Shown in pieces: positions 1 to 7,628 of a DNA stretch of 19,952 nt (position 1 is its first letter; the number at the start of each line of letters is the position of its first letter). The notes beneath the pieces are model-generated. The model ran no database searches. It saw only the letters and a program-made list of their open reading frames with translations, and was not told where the DNA came from. The translations under genes were made by a program, and so were the position numbers. The DNA lies in contig CAYSLA010000060.1 of the NCBI GenBank assembly GCA_964431685.1, positions 1-19,952 on the forward strand, written 5' to 3'. The DNA comes from CAYSLA01 sp964431685 (lineage in GTDB: Bacteria > Armatimonadota > UBA5829).

Positions 1-2
1 TT

Positions 3-383
3 AGGAAGATGAAATCTGGTGAGAAGCTGGAACTGGTTGGAGGCGGTTATTTCCTTCAGCAGCCGATATTCGCCCGGGACCTCGCGGAGATTACCCTCAG
101 CGTAATCGGGAACAGTAATGCGTTTGGCAAGGTATTCCAGACAGCCGGCCCGGACATCCTTGAGTCGCGCGAATACTATCGCATAATCGCCGACGTCCTG
201 GGGGTTACCTTGAAGATCGGCGAGGTTCCAGTAGATAGATTCCTGGTAGACAACCCGGAGCTGAAGTCATTCGTTTGCCATCGGATATACGACCTAACAC
301 GCCTGCGCGAATGCGGACTGGCAGTGCCGTCAACAAGGATACAGCAAGGGCTGCGGGAGCATACTGAGAGCTTGCTCAATTAG
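3..383 (+). CDS. NAD-dependent epimerase/dehydratase-like protein, 3' end only
   Basis: This is the C-terminal part of a protein whose start lies left of the window; the frame is open to the first base, so the internal ATG at 9 is not taken as the start. The visible 126 or so residues resemble the C-terminal half of atypical or extended short-chain dehydrogenases (NmrA/epimerase-like). They include a QQPIFARDLAEI segment like the QPVxVxDLA element of that family, and a later helical substrate-side region with IADVLGV and VPVDRF. The nucleotide-binding Rossmann half is missing, so substrate and cofactor cannot be read. The gene ends about 40 nt before the promoter of hisS, so it is probably a separate transcription unit. 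Family call moderate, specific function unknown. Confidence 0.6.
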   Translation, partial: RKMKSGEKLELVGGGYFLQQPIFARDLAEITLSVIGNSNAFGKVFQTAGPDILESREYYRIIADVLGVTLKIGEVPVDRFLVDNPELKSFVCHRIYDLTRLRECGLAVPSTRIQQGLREHTESLLN

Positions 384-422
384 GACTGCCGACGGGTTTT
401 GGGAAATTTGACTGCACGCCAA

Positions 423-452
423 TTGACACACAGCCGTCCAATAGTCTACAAT
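423..452 (+). promoter_or_regulatory. Sigma70/SigA-type promoter of the hisS operon
   Basis: A perfect -35 hexamer TTGACA (423-428) and a -10 hexamer TACAAT (447-452) are separated by 18 nt. Transcription would start near 459, leaving a leader of about 75 nt before hisS. No T-box specifier/antiterminator structure was recognised in this short leader. Confidence 0.75.
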
Positions 453-534
453 GATTGCGTTCACTACTCAGTGGCCCATTTTTCTGACCGATGATCCCAC
501 ACCAACCTACTTCAACTGTGGAGCAACTTGATCG

Positions 535-1800
535 ATGACGGAGTATTCCGCACCCCGTGGAACAAAGGATGTGCTTCCCGCTGACTCGCCAAAGTGGCAG
601 TATGTTGAGGCCAAATTTCGTGAAATCTGCGGGCTCTATGGCTTCAGGGAGATAAGGACTCCGACATTTGAACACACCGAGTTGTTTACACGCAACCTCG
701 GCGAGGCGACTGACGTTGTCAGCAAGGAGATGTACACTTTTGACTCACGCAGCGGGCGCAGCCTGACTCTCAGGCCGGAAGGCACTGCGCCCGCCATACG
801 GGCGTTTGTAGAACACGGTCTGGGCAACGTTTTGCCCGTCACAAAGCTGTACTACATTGGACGGCTGTTTAGATATGAGCGTCCACAAGCCGGCAGATAC
901 AGAGAACACACGCAGCTCGGAATCGAGGTGCTGGGGTGTGAAGATCCTGGGGTGGATGCCGAAGTAATATCAATGGCGGCAGAGTTCTTTCGTAGCATCG
1001 GGTTACAGGACTTTGAGCTGCGTCTTAACTCCATTGGCTGTCCCGAGTGCCGTCCAAAGTACAGGCAGGCGCTGGTAGAGTTTCTTGCCGGTCGGGTAGG
1101 GGATCTTTGTGAGGTCTGCGCGCAGCGGTCTGAAGCAAACCCGATGAGGGTGCTGGACTGCAAAGTCGACAAGTGCAAGTCCGTTCTTACCGAAGCGCCG
1201 AAAATGACCGAATACCTGGGCGGGGAGTGCGGTGACCATTTTGCAGATGTCCAGCGATACTTGACTCAGCTCGGTATTCCATTCGTTCTTGACCCAAAGC
1301 TGGTGAGAGGCTTCGACTACTACACCAAGACCGCTTTTGAGTTTGTCTCCGGCCAGCTCGGCGCGCAGAATGCGGTAGGCGGCGGGGGGCGATATGATAA
1401 TCTTGTGGAAGAGATCGGCGGCGCTCCCACGCCGGGTATAGGATTCGGGCTCGGCCTTGAGAGGCTCATGCTGACTTTGGAGTCCCTGGGGGTTGAGCTG
1501 CCTGTGAGGGATGGCATCGATGCGTATTTTGCCGTAATGGGCGATGCGGCGCGCGAGGCCGCGGTCTCGCTGGCTCGAGAAGCAAGGAGCCAGGGCATCG
1601 CCTGCGAAGTGGACTTTACCGGCAGAGGACTCAAGGCTCAGATGAAGACTGCGAACAAGCTTGCTGCGCGATTTGCGGTGATTCTGGGAGACGATGAGGT
1701 CAACTCACGGACAGCCACGCTTCGTGATATGCGCAGTTCCGAACAACGATCCATGGGTTTCGCCGATCTGGCGGGAATGATAGGTACGGAGGGTTTATGA
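535..1800 (+). CDS. hisS: Histidyl-tRNA synthetase
   Basis: Class II aminoacyl-tRNA synthetase that charges tRNA-His in the cytoplasm. It has 421 residues, close to the usual 420-430. Motif 2 with its RYERPQAGRYREH signature is at about 113-125. The HisRS-specific segment VRGFDYYTKTAFEF is at about 257-270, and the motif 3 block GIGFGLGLERL is at about 301-311. The insertion domain carries paired cysteines (169/172, 192/195, 209/214), as in many bacterial HisRS proteins. The C-terminal roughly 90 residues are the anticodon-binding domain. The ATG at 535 has a GGAG at 520-523 with an 11-nt spacer. The gene overlaps aspS by 4 nt (ATGA), implying translational coupling. It is the first gene after the promoter at 423-452. 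Confidence 0.97.
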   Translation: MTEYSAPRGTKDVLPADSPKWQYVEAKFREICGLYGFREIRTPTFEHTELFTRNLGEATDVVSKEMYTFDSRSGRSLTLRPEGTAPAIRAFVEHGLGNVLPVTKLYYIGRLFRYERPQAGRYREHTQLGIEVLGCEDPGVDAEVISMAAEFFRSIGLQDFELRLNSIGCPECRPKYRQALVEFLAGRVGDLCEVCAQRSEANPMRVLDCKVDKCKSVLTEAPKMTEYLGGECGDHFADVQRYLTQLGIPFVLDPKLVRGFDYYTKTAFEFVSGQLGAQNAVGGGGRYDNLVEEIGGAPTPGIGFGLGLERLMLTLESLGVELPVRDGIDAYFAVMGDAAREAAVSLAREARSQGIACEVDFTGRGLKAQMKTANKLAARFAVILGDDEVNSRTATLRDMRSSEQRSMGFADLAGMIGTEGL

Positions 1801-3359
1801 AGCACAGATCCTGCTACTGCGGGCAAGTCGGGCAAGACCACGTCGGGCAGCAAGTGACTCTGCAAGGATGGGTGCAGAGAATACGTGACCACGGGGGTCT
1901 GATCTTTATCGACCTGAGAGACCGTGAGGGCGTAGTTCAGACCGTAATTGATCCGCAGAGACAGCCCAAGCTATTCGACCTCGCGTCCAGTGTGCGCGGG
2001 GAGTTTGTGCTGGAGATCGAAGGCGAGGTGCGCCGCAGACCTGACGGTCTTGAGAACCCCAACCTGTCGACCGGTGAATTTGAGGTCTATATCGACAGTC
2101 TTGAGGTCCTGAATACGTCTCTAACCCCGCCGTTCCCAATTCAGGATGCGATCAATACCGATGAGATGGTGCGGCTGAAGTATCGTTACCTCGATCTTCG
2201 CCGGCCTGAGATGCAGCAGAGGTTGATGCTGCGGCATCGTGTAGTCAAGCTGATGCGCGATCATATGGACGAACACGGGTTTGTCGAAGTGGAGACGCCG
2301 ATCCTCATCAAGAGTACTCCCGAAGGCGCCAGAGACTATCTTGTTCCCGCACGGCTCTACCCGGGCTCTTTCTATGCTCTCCCGCAGAGCCCCCAGCAGC
2401 TAAAACAGCTTCTGATGGTTTCGGGTATAGACCGCTACTTCCAGATCGCCAAGTGCTTCCGCGACGAAGACCCCAGGGCAGATCGCCAGCCCGAGTTCAC
2501 GCAGTTGGACATTGAGATGTCTTTCGTGAAGAAGGAAGACATCTTTGAGGTCTTGGACGGGCTGATTACACGCATAGTGAACGAACTGTCAGACAAACAA
2601 CTGCTCTTCAACCCCTTGCCGCGTTTCACCTACCAGGAAGTTATGGATAAATACGGGTCGGACAAGCCCGACCTGCGGTTCGGAATGGAGTTGTTTGATG
2701 TCACCGANNNNNNNNNNNNNNNNNNNNNNNNNNNNNNNNNNNNNNNNNNNNNNNNNNNNNNNNNNNNNNNNNNNNNNNNNNNNNNNNNNNNNNNNNNNNN
2801 NNNNNNNACGCTGTCTGCTCTCCGCAACGAGATGGGATCTCGCCTGGGACTGCGTGACGACAAAATGCTGGCCTTTGCGTGGGTTGTTGATTTCCCTCTA
2901 GTGGAGTGGAGCGAAAGCGAGAATCGCTGGGACGCGGCTCATCACCCGTTCACTATGCCGCTGGAAGAGGACCTGGAGTTTCTCGACAGCGACCCTTCGA
3001 AAGTCCGCTCTCAGGCCTATGACCTTGTCTGCAATGGCAGTGAAATGGCCAGCGGCAGCATCCGAATCCATCGTCGTGACATCCAGAACAAAGTCTTCAA
3101 GCTGATGAACTACTCCGAGGAAGAAATCCAGGAGCGTTTTGGGCACATGCTCGATGCCTTTGATTACGGTGCACCTCCTCACGGAGGAATCGCGCCTGGC
3201 GTGGACAGACTGGTAACTCTGCTGACCGACGACGACAACATCCGGCAGGTCATGGCGTTCCCTAAGACTGCAAGCGGCATCGATCCTATGACCGGGGCGC
3301 CGTCGCCTGTCGACGAAGCACAGCTCAAGGATCTGCATTTTCGAATAATCGAGGATTAG
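1797..3359 (+). CDS. aspS: Aspartyl-tRNA synthetase, interrupted by an assembly gap
   Basis: Class II synthetase that charges tRNA-Asp. The N-terminal OB-fold anticodon-binding domain is at about 1-105. The catalytic domain starts near 140, with the bacterial AspRS block ending in FRDEDPRADRQPEFTQLD around 222-239. Motif 3 (GGIAPGVDRLV) and the terminal AFPKT...APSPV block are intact. An N run at 2708-2807 falls where bacterial AspRS carries its GAD insertion domain, so that domain is unseen. The visible parts total 486 residues, against about 590 for the E. coli enzyme. GGAGG at 1788-1792 lies 4 nt before the ATG. Whether it is discriminating or also makes Asp-tRNA-Asn cannot be judged here. 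Confidence 0.95.
   Translation: MKHRSCYCGQVGQDHVGQQVTLQGWVQRIRDHGGLIFIDLRDREGVVQTVIDPQRQPKLFDLASSVRGEFVLEIEGEVRRRPDGLENPNLSTGEFEVYIDSLEVLNTSLTPPFPIQDAINTDEMVRLKYRYLDLRRPEMQQRLMLRHRVVKLMRDHMDEHGFVEVETPILIKSTPEGARDYLVPARLYPGSFYALPQSPQQLKQLLMVSGIDRYFQIAKCFRDEDPRADRQPEFTQLDIEMSFVKKEDIFEVLDGLITRIVNELSDKQLLFNPLPRFTYQEVMDKYGSDKPDLRFGMELFDVTXXXXXXXXXXXXXXXXXXXXXXXXXXXXXXXXXXTLSALRNEMGSRLGLRDDKMLAFAWVVDFPLVEWSESENRWDAAHHPFTMPLEEDLEFLDSDPSKVRSQAYDLVCNGSEMASGSIRIHRRDIQNKVFKLMNYSEEEIQERFGHMLDAFDYGAPPHGGIAPGVDRLVTLLTDDDNIRQVMAFPKTASGIDPMTGAPSPVDEAQLKDLHFRIIED
2708..2807. other. Assembly gap (100 N) inside aspS
   Basis: Exactly 100 undetermined bases, a common placeholder for a gap of unknown size. The flanks are in the same reading frame in the given coordinates, but the family length indicates the real gap is larger (see findings). 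Confidence 0.99.
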
Positions 3360-3424
3360 AGAACGGTGATCCCTCTACACCCTGCCCACTAGCAGTGGCC
3401 GGGATGGGGGCTATGGAGGCGAGT

Positions 3425-4978
3425 GTGGCTAGTTTTTCTCCAGGTGTTCAGGACGAGATGGTTATCATTCTGGACTTCGGAGCACAATATACCCAACTGA
3501 TTGCCAGACGTGTGCGCGAATGTCACGTATACTGCGAGATCGTGCCGTTCGACACGCCGCTGGACGAGATCAGGGCACGTCAGCCTCGCGGATTGATCTT
3601 CTCAGGCGGTCCGGCAAGTGTTTATGAGGATGGCGCTCCAAGATGTGACGAGGCGGTCTACGAGTGCGGAATCCCCATTCTGGGGATTTGCTACGGCACA
3701 CAGCTTATGGCGTTTCACCTTGGCGGAGTGGTCCATTCAGGCGAGCAAAAAGAGTTCGGCCATACGGAACTGGAAGTTCTTGACGACACTGGCTTGTTTG
3801 CCGGGCTCGAAAGGAAGCTGGTCTGCTGGATGAGCCACGGTGATCTGGTGGAGAAGACCCCTCCGGGTTTTGTGTCATCCGCGCGCACCGAACATACGCC
3901 GGTGGCTGCAATGGAGAACCGCGAGCGAAGACTCTACGGCGTGCAGTTCCATCCGGAAGTGGTACATACGCCCTGGGGCACGGAGCTTCTTCGCAACTTC
4001 CTGATCAACATCTGTGGGCTGTCAGGGTCTTGGACTCCTGCCTCGTTTATCGAGACGGCCATCGAGGAGATCAGGAAGCGGGTGGGGACATCGAGAGTTG
4101 TGTGCGGAGTAAGCGGCGGTGTGGATTCCGCCTGCGTAGCTGCGTTGGTACACAGGGCGATCGGCGACCAGCTTACTTGCATATTCGTGGATCACGGCCT
4201 GCTTCGGCTCAACGAGGGCCGGCAGGTAAAGAAGACCTTCGAGGATCATTTCGGGATCAATCTGGACTATGTCGACGCGGAAGCGAGATTCCTTGCGCGT
4301 CTGGCCGGGGTTACTGACCCTGAGACAAAGCGCAAGATCATTGGCGAGGAATTTGTGAGGGTCTTCGAGGAAGAGGCCGGAAAGATCACGGACGCAACTT
4401 TTCTTGCGCAGGGTACTCTGTACCCCGATGTCATCGAGAGCGGCACCAAGAATGCCGCGGTCATCAAGTCACACCACAATGTTGGCGGGCTGCCCGAAGA
4501 CATGAATCTTGAGGTACTTGAACCGTTGCGCTATCTTTTCAAGGATGAAGTTCGTGAGGTCTGCGCGGCGCTGGGGATGCCCGAAGACATGGTGTGGCGG
4601 CATCCGTTCCCAGGGCCCGGTTTGGGAATTCGGATAGTGGGTGAAATCACCAAGGCAAGGCTGGATACCCTGCGCAAGGCTGATGCGGTTGTGGTTGAAG
4701 AGATCAAAGGCGCGGGACTCTACAGACAGCTATGGATGGGCTTCGCCATTTTGGCGCCGATTCGCAGTGTGGGAGTTATGGGCGATCAACGAACCTACGA
4801 CGACACAATCGTGCTTCGGGCGGTGACCAGCGAAGATGCGATGACAGCCGACTGGGCGAGACTGCCGTATGACCTGCTGCAGCGCATCTCAAATCGAGTG
4901 ATAAATGAGGTGCCCGGAGTGAACCGCGTGGTATACGACATCAGCTCCAAACCACCGGCAACGATGGAGTGGGAGTAG
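3425..4978 (+). CDS. guaA: GMP synthase (glutamine-hydrolysing)
   Basis: Converts XMP to GMP using ATP and the amide nitrogen of glutamine, the last step of de novo GMP synthesis. From GTG 3425 it has 517 residues (family about 510-525). The class I glutamine amidotransferase domain has its catalytic Cys at 89 (GICYGTQ) and the His/Glu pair in the FHPE motif at 176/178. The ATP-pyrophosphatase domain begins with the P-loop SGGVDS at 230-235. The C-terminal dimerisation domain ends in the classical PPATMEWE. I prefer GTG 3425 because GGAGG (3415-3419) sits 5 nt before it. An upstream GTG at 3395, ATGs at 3404 and 3413, and ATG 3458 are in-frame alternatives. The gene lies 65 nt after aspS, and hpt follows immediately. 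Confidence 0.97.
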   Translation: MASFSPGVQDEMVIILDFGAQYTQLIARRVRECHVYCEIVPFDTPLDEIRARQPRGLIFSGGPASVYEDGAPRCDEAVYECGIPILGICYGTQLMAFHLGGVVHSGEQKEFGHTELEVLDDTGLFAGLERKLVCWMSHGDLVEKTPPGFVSSARTEHTPVAAMENRERRLYGVQFHPEVVHTPWGTELLRNFLINICGLSGSWTPASFIETAIEEIRKRVGTSRVVCGVSGGVDSACVAALVHRAIGDQLTCIFVDHGLLRLNEGRQVKKTFEDHFGINLDYVDAEARFLARLAGVTDPETKRKIIGEEFVRVFEEEAGKITDATFLAQGTLYPDVIESGTKNAAVIKSHHNVGGLPEDMNLEVLEPLRYLFKDEVREVCAALGMPEDMVWRHPFPGPGLGIRIVGEITKARLDTLRKADAVVVEEIKGAGLYRQLWMGFAILAPIRSVGVMGDQRTYDDTIVLRAVTSEDAMTADWARLPYDLLQRISNRVINEVPGVNRVVYDISSKPPATMEWE

Positions 4979-4984
4979 TGAGCG

Positions 4985-5551
4985 TTGGCGTGGCCTGAGT
5001 CTGGTGCTGTCCGGGTCCTTTATACCGAGGCTCAGATACGAGAGAAGGTCTCCGAACTGGGGCGCCGGATCACCTGTGACTATGATGGCAAGCCACTCGT
5101 GCTTGTTGGCATCCTGAACGGCTCTGCACCTTTCTTGTGTGATCTGATGCGGCGCATCGAGCTTCCGATTGAATACTCGTTCATATCCGTTTCCAGCTAT
5201 GGGAGAGATACGACTAGCTCCGGAGTTGTTCGAGTGCACAGCGAGCTCAGGCACGATGTCCGCGACAAACACGTGCTGGTAGTTGAGGATATAGTTGACA
5301 CGGGGCTTTCTCTGGAACGCAGCTATCTGCTGCCCAACCTGTTGGAGCGCGGGGCAACAACCGTCAAGATATGTGCGCTTATGGACAAACCGTGCAGGAG
5401 AAGAGCAAAGATCACCCCGGACTACATTGGCTTTACAATCGGCGACGAGTTTGTGGTTGGCTACGGCCTCGATGCTGACGGACGATATCGCAATCTGCCT
5501 TTTGTAGGAGTATGCGGCAGAAGTGGAAGAGAAAATGATGGACAGAAGTGA
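4985..5551 (+). CDS. hpt: Hypoxanthine(-guanine) phosphoribosyltransferase
   Basis: Purine salvage enzyme that condenses hypoxanthine or guanine with PRPP to give IMP or GMP. It has 188 residues, against about 180 in the family. The PRPP-binding signature VVEDIVDTGLSL is at about 99-110. The pyrophosphate loop (GILNGSAPF) is near 42-50, the flexible-loop SSYG near 70-73, and the C-terminal base/Mg segment YGLDADGRYRNLPFVGV near 160-176. The start is a TTG: an in-frame TGA at 4979-4981 excludes anything longer, and GGGAG at 4971-4975 lies 9 nt upstream. It begins 6 nt after guaA, so the two purine genes are surely co-transcribed. Its 3' end contains the -35 element of the rho promoter. Confidence 0.93.
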   Translation: MAWPESGAVRVLYTEAQIREKVSELGRRITCDYDGKPLVLVGILNGSAPFLCDLMRRIELPIEYSFISVSSYGRDTTSSGVVRVHSELRHDVRDKHVLVVEDIVDTGLSLERSYLLPNLLERGATTVKICALMDKPCRRRAKITPDYIGFTIGDEFVVGYGLDADGRYRNLPFVGVCGRSGRENDGQK

Positions 5552-5567
5552 CTTGTTGTGGTATAAT
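5539..5567 (+). promoter_or_regulatory. Promoter of rho, -35 inside the end of hpt
   Basis: TGGACA (5539-5544), a 17-nt spacer, and a perfect TATAAT (5562-5567). The expected start of transcription is near 5574, which gives rho a leader of roughly 180 nt. Confidence 0.8.
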
Positions 5568-5573
5568 CAGATA

Positions 5574-5755
5574 GTTATCGAAACACGCTCCCACCTATTG
5601 GCCGCGCCAACATAGTCTATATTGGGCGTATTGCCACGAAACGCACGACTTTCAACCCAATGCACCCGAAGCATTCTTTGCATTTTCTATTACGTCTTTG
5701 TATCAACAGACCTCTACTGGCAATTCACTGAGGTATCTCATGCGAGGTGAACACG
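5574..5755 (+). promoter_or_regulatory. Long C-rich leader of rho, possible autoregulatory (rut-like) region
   Basis: This stretch has no plausible gene. A small hairpin with a CGC loop and one bulge lies at 5595-5615. Downstream, from 5631 to 5730, I count 30 C and 14 G: a C-rich, G-poor, unstructured-looking segment of the kind Rho binds. Known family biology (Rho often terminates in its own leader) makes autoregulation a reasonable inference, but no site is proven by sequence alone. Confidence 0.45.
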
Positions 5756-7027
5756 TTGGACCCCTTGGAACTTTCTGATCTCGAAAAGAAGACCGTTGAA
5801 GAACTTGAGGAGATCGCCAAATCGCTCGGTTTGGACGATGAATACGAAAAGCGCCGCGATCTTATGGGCGCGATACTCAAGGCATACACGGAAAAGAGCG
5901 GCCTAATCTATGACGAAGGCGTGCTGGAGATACTCCAGGACGGATGGGGATTTCTACGTCACGCGAACTTCGCCCCGACCTCCACGGATGTCTATGTGTC
6001 GCAGTCTCAGATCAAGCGATTTGGTCTAAGAACTGGTGACACCGTGTCCGGTCAGGTGAGACCGCCAAAGGACTCGGAGAAGTACTACAGTCTTCTGCGA
6101 GTGCAGGCCGTAAACGGGTCAAATCCTGAAGTTGCGAGAACGCGGAAGAACTTCGACGATCTCATTCCTATCTACCCCAACGAGCAGTTTGTACTGGAGA
6201 CAGGTGCACATAACCTTTCGGCCAGGTTTATCGACCTGATCGCGCCGATAGGAAAGGGCCAGAGGGGCCTGATTGTTTCGCCGCCAAAGGCCGGCAAGAC
6301 CACTATCCTCAAGACTATCGCCAACTCCATTACCACCAACTTTCCCGAAGCCGTATTGATAGTTCTGCTCATCGACGAGCGCCCGGAAGAAGTTACCGAT
6401 ATCAAGAGAAGCGTTGACGGGCTCGTGGTCAGTTCGACTTTTGACGAACTGCCGGAAAACCATATGCGCGTGGCTGATATCGTGCTTGATATGAGCAAGA
6501 GGCTGGTTGAATCGGGCAAGGACGTAGTAGTGCTTCTCGACAGCATCACTCGACTCTCCAGAGCATCTAACCTGACGGTCAACCCCAGCGGACGCACACT
6601 CTCCGGAGGCTTGGACCCGACAGCCCTGTATCGGCCCAAACGGTTCATCGGCGCTGCAAGGAATATTGAAGACGGTGGAAGCCTCACTGTAGTCGCCACT
6701 GCCCTTGTGGAAACGGGAAGCAGGATGGATGACGCTATATTTGAAGAGTTCAAGGCGACGGGCAATATGGAGTTGGTGTTGGATAGAAACCTGGCCGAAC
6801 GCAGGATATTCCCCGCCATTGACATCAAACGGTCGGGCACCCGGCACGACGAACTGTTGTTTGACGATGAGACACTCAAGAAGGTCTGGCATCTCCACAG
6901 GATTCTCGCCGCGCTGGAATCGGCTGAAGCCACGGAACTTCTCAACGATAGATTAAAACACACCAAATCAAACAAGGAATTCCTCGAGATTGTGGATAAG
7001 AATCTAAAGAGCAACGACGTGGACTAG
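5756..7027 (+). CDS. rho: Transcription termination factor Rho
   Basis: Hexameric RNA-dependent ATPase/helicase that ends transcription. From TTG 5756 it has 423 residues (E. coli 419). The N-terminal helical Rho_N domain is at about 1-48. The OB-fold RNA-binding domain is at about 52-120, with the RNP-like segment GWGFLR at 63-68. The Walker A P-loop SPPKAGKT is at 175-182 and Walker B VVVLLD at 257-262. The R-loop/secondary-site region follows, with GRTLSGGLDP and the conserved RMDDAIFEEFKATGN. An in-frame GTG at 5747 is possible, but the sequence GAGGTGA (5744-5750) is a better SD placed 5 nt before TTG 5756, and that GTG lies inside the SD itself. It is transcribed from its own promoter and followed 61 nt later by the nuclease-family gene. 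Confidence 0.97.
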   Translation: MDPLELSDLEKKTVEELEEIAKSLGLDDEYEKRRDLMGAILKAYTEKSGLIYDEGVLEILQDGWGFLRHANFAPTSTDVYVSQSQIKRFGLRTGDTVSGQVRPPKDSEKYYSLLRVQAVNGSNPEVARTRKNFDDLIPIYPNEQFVLETGAHNLSARFIDLIAPIGKGQRGLIVSPPKAGKTTILKTIANSITTNFPEAVLIVLLIDERPEEVTDIKRSVDGLVVSSTFDELPENHMRVADIVLDMSKRLVESGKDVVVLLDSITRLSRASNLTVNPSGRTLSGGLDPTALYRPKRFIGAARNIEDGGSLTVVATALVETGSRMDDAIFEEFKATGNMELVLDRNLAERRIFPAIDIKRSGTRHDELLFDDETLKKVWHLHRILAALESAEATELLNDRLKHTKSNKEFLEIVDKNLKSNDVD

Positions 7028-7088
7028 ATTGCGGAGGCTCCTGGGCTGGCGTCTCCAGATTGCGTCGGGCTCGCAGTGAGGATTTGCA

Positions 7089-7598
7089 GTGGACGATTTC
7101 AAGTTTGACGAAAACGATCCGGACGGAATGTTTGGAAACCCGCTAGGCGAACCGGGCAAAGGCGATGCAGACGGTGCCGATGAGGAGAAGCTGGTGGGCG
7201 TTGCGGGGGTGTACGAGCACCGTTCGGAAGAGGCCAACAAGAGCAGCGAGTTCGTGGTACTGTTGCGCGACGAACTGGCGCGGACAGTTCTCATCGTCAT
7301 CGGCAGGTTTGAGGCGATGGCCATATCGCTGGCTCTCGAAGGGCATTCGGCAGACCGCCCGCTCACACACGATCTCCTGAACAACGTCATCGGTCGGTTG
7401 GGCGGCACACTACGCAGAATCCTCATTGACGACCTCTGGAATGACACCTACTACGCCAAGATAACCATTGACACTCCTGCCGGAGAACTGGTGGTTGACA
7501 GCCGTCCATCCGACGCTATAGCACTCGCCTTGAGGGCTAAAGCGCCCATATATATGCTGGAGCACGTGCTGCGGGAGGCCGGTCTGCGGGCGGAGTGA
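7089..7598 (+). CDS. Bifunctional nuclease family protein (BFN/DUF151)
   Basis: A 169-residue protein whose body (about 35-165) matches the bifunctional nuclease domain. Supporting features are the LRDELARTVLIVIGRFEAMAI core, the HDLLNNVI segment, and the terminal PSDAIALALRAKAPIYMLEHVL block, which is the most recognisable part of the family. The N-terminal roughly 33 residues are an acidic, Gly/Pro-rich tail specific to this protein. Plant members are reported to have DNase/RNase activity; for bacterial members the role is unclear. The start is GTG 7089, with GAGG at 7078-7081 and a 7-nt spacer. It lies between rho and the radical SAM gene, most likely on the rho transcript. Confidence 0.88.
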   Translation: MDDFKFDENDPDGMFGNPLGEPGKGDADGADEEKLVGVAGVYEHRSEEANKSSEFVVLLRDELARTVLIVIGRFEAMAISLALEGHSADRPLTHDLLNNVIGRLGGTLRRILIDDLWNDTYYAKITIDTPAGELVVDSRPSDAIALALRAKAPIYMLEHVLREAGLRAE

Positions 7599-7628
7599 GC
7601 CTTACGAGCCTTGGGGGTGTCCGGGGAT

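Noticed and set aside
384..534. T-box or histidine-responsive attenuator upstream of hisS
   Set aside because: The leader after the predicted transcription start is only about 75 nt, with no T-box consensus and no terminator stem with a U-tract.
2695..2901. Frameshift at the assembly gap in aspS
   Set aside because: The frame is the same on both sides in the given coordinates and both flanks match AspRS; the length of the N run is arbitrary, so nothing can be concluded about a shift.
3380..3401. Small inverted repeat CCACT/AGTGG between aspS and guaA as a terminator
   Set aside because: Only 5 bp of stem and no T run; guaA lies too close and is more likely co-transcribed.
6119..7014. Two long minus-strand open frames (259 and 280 codons) opposite rho
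   Set aside because: They are antisense to an unmistakable, full-length Rho and show no family resemblance; their Ser/Arg-rich composition is typical of shadow frames.
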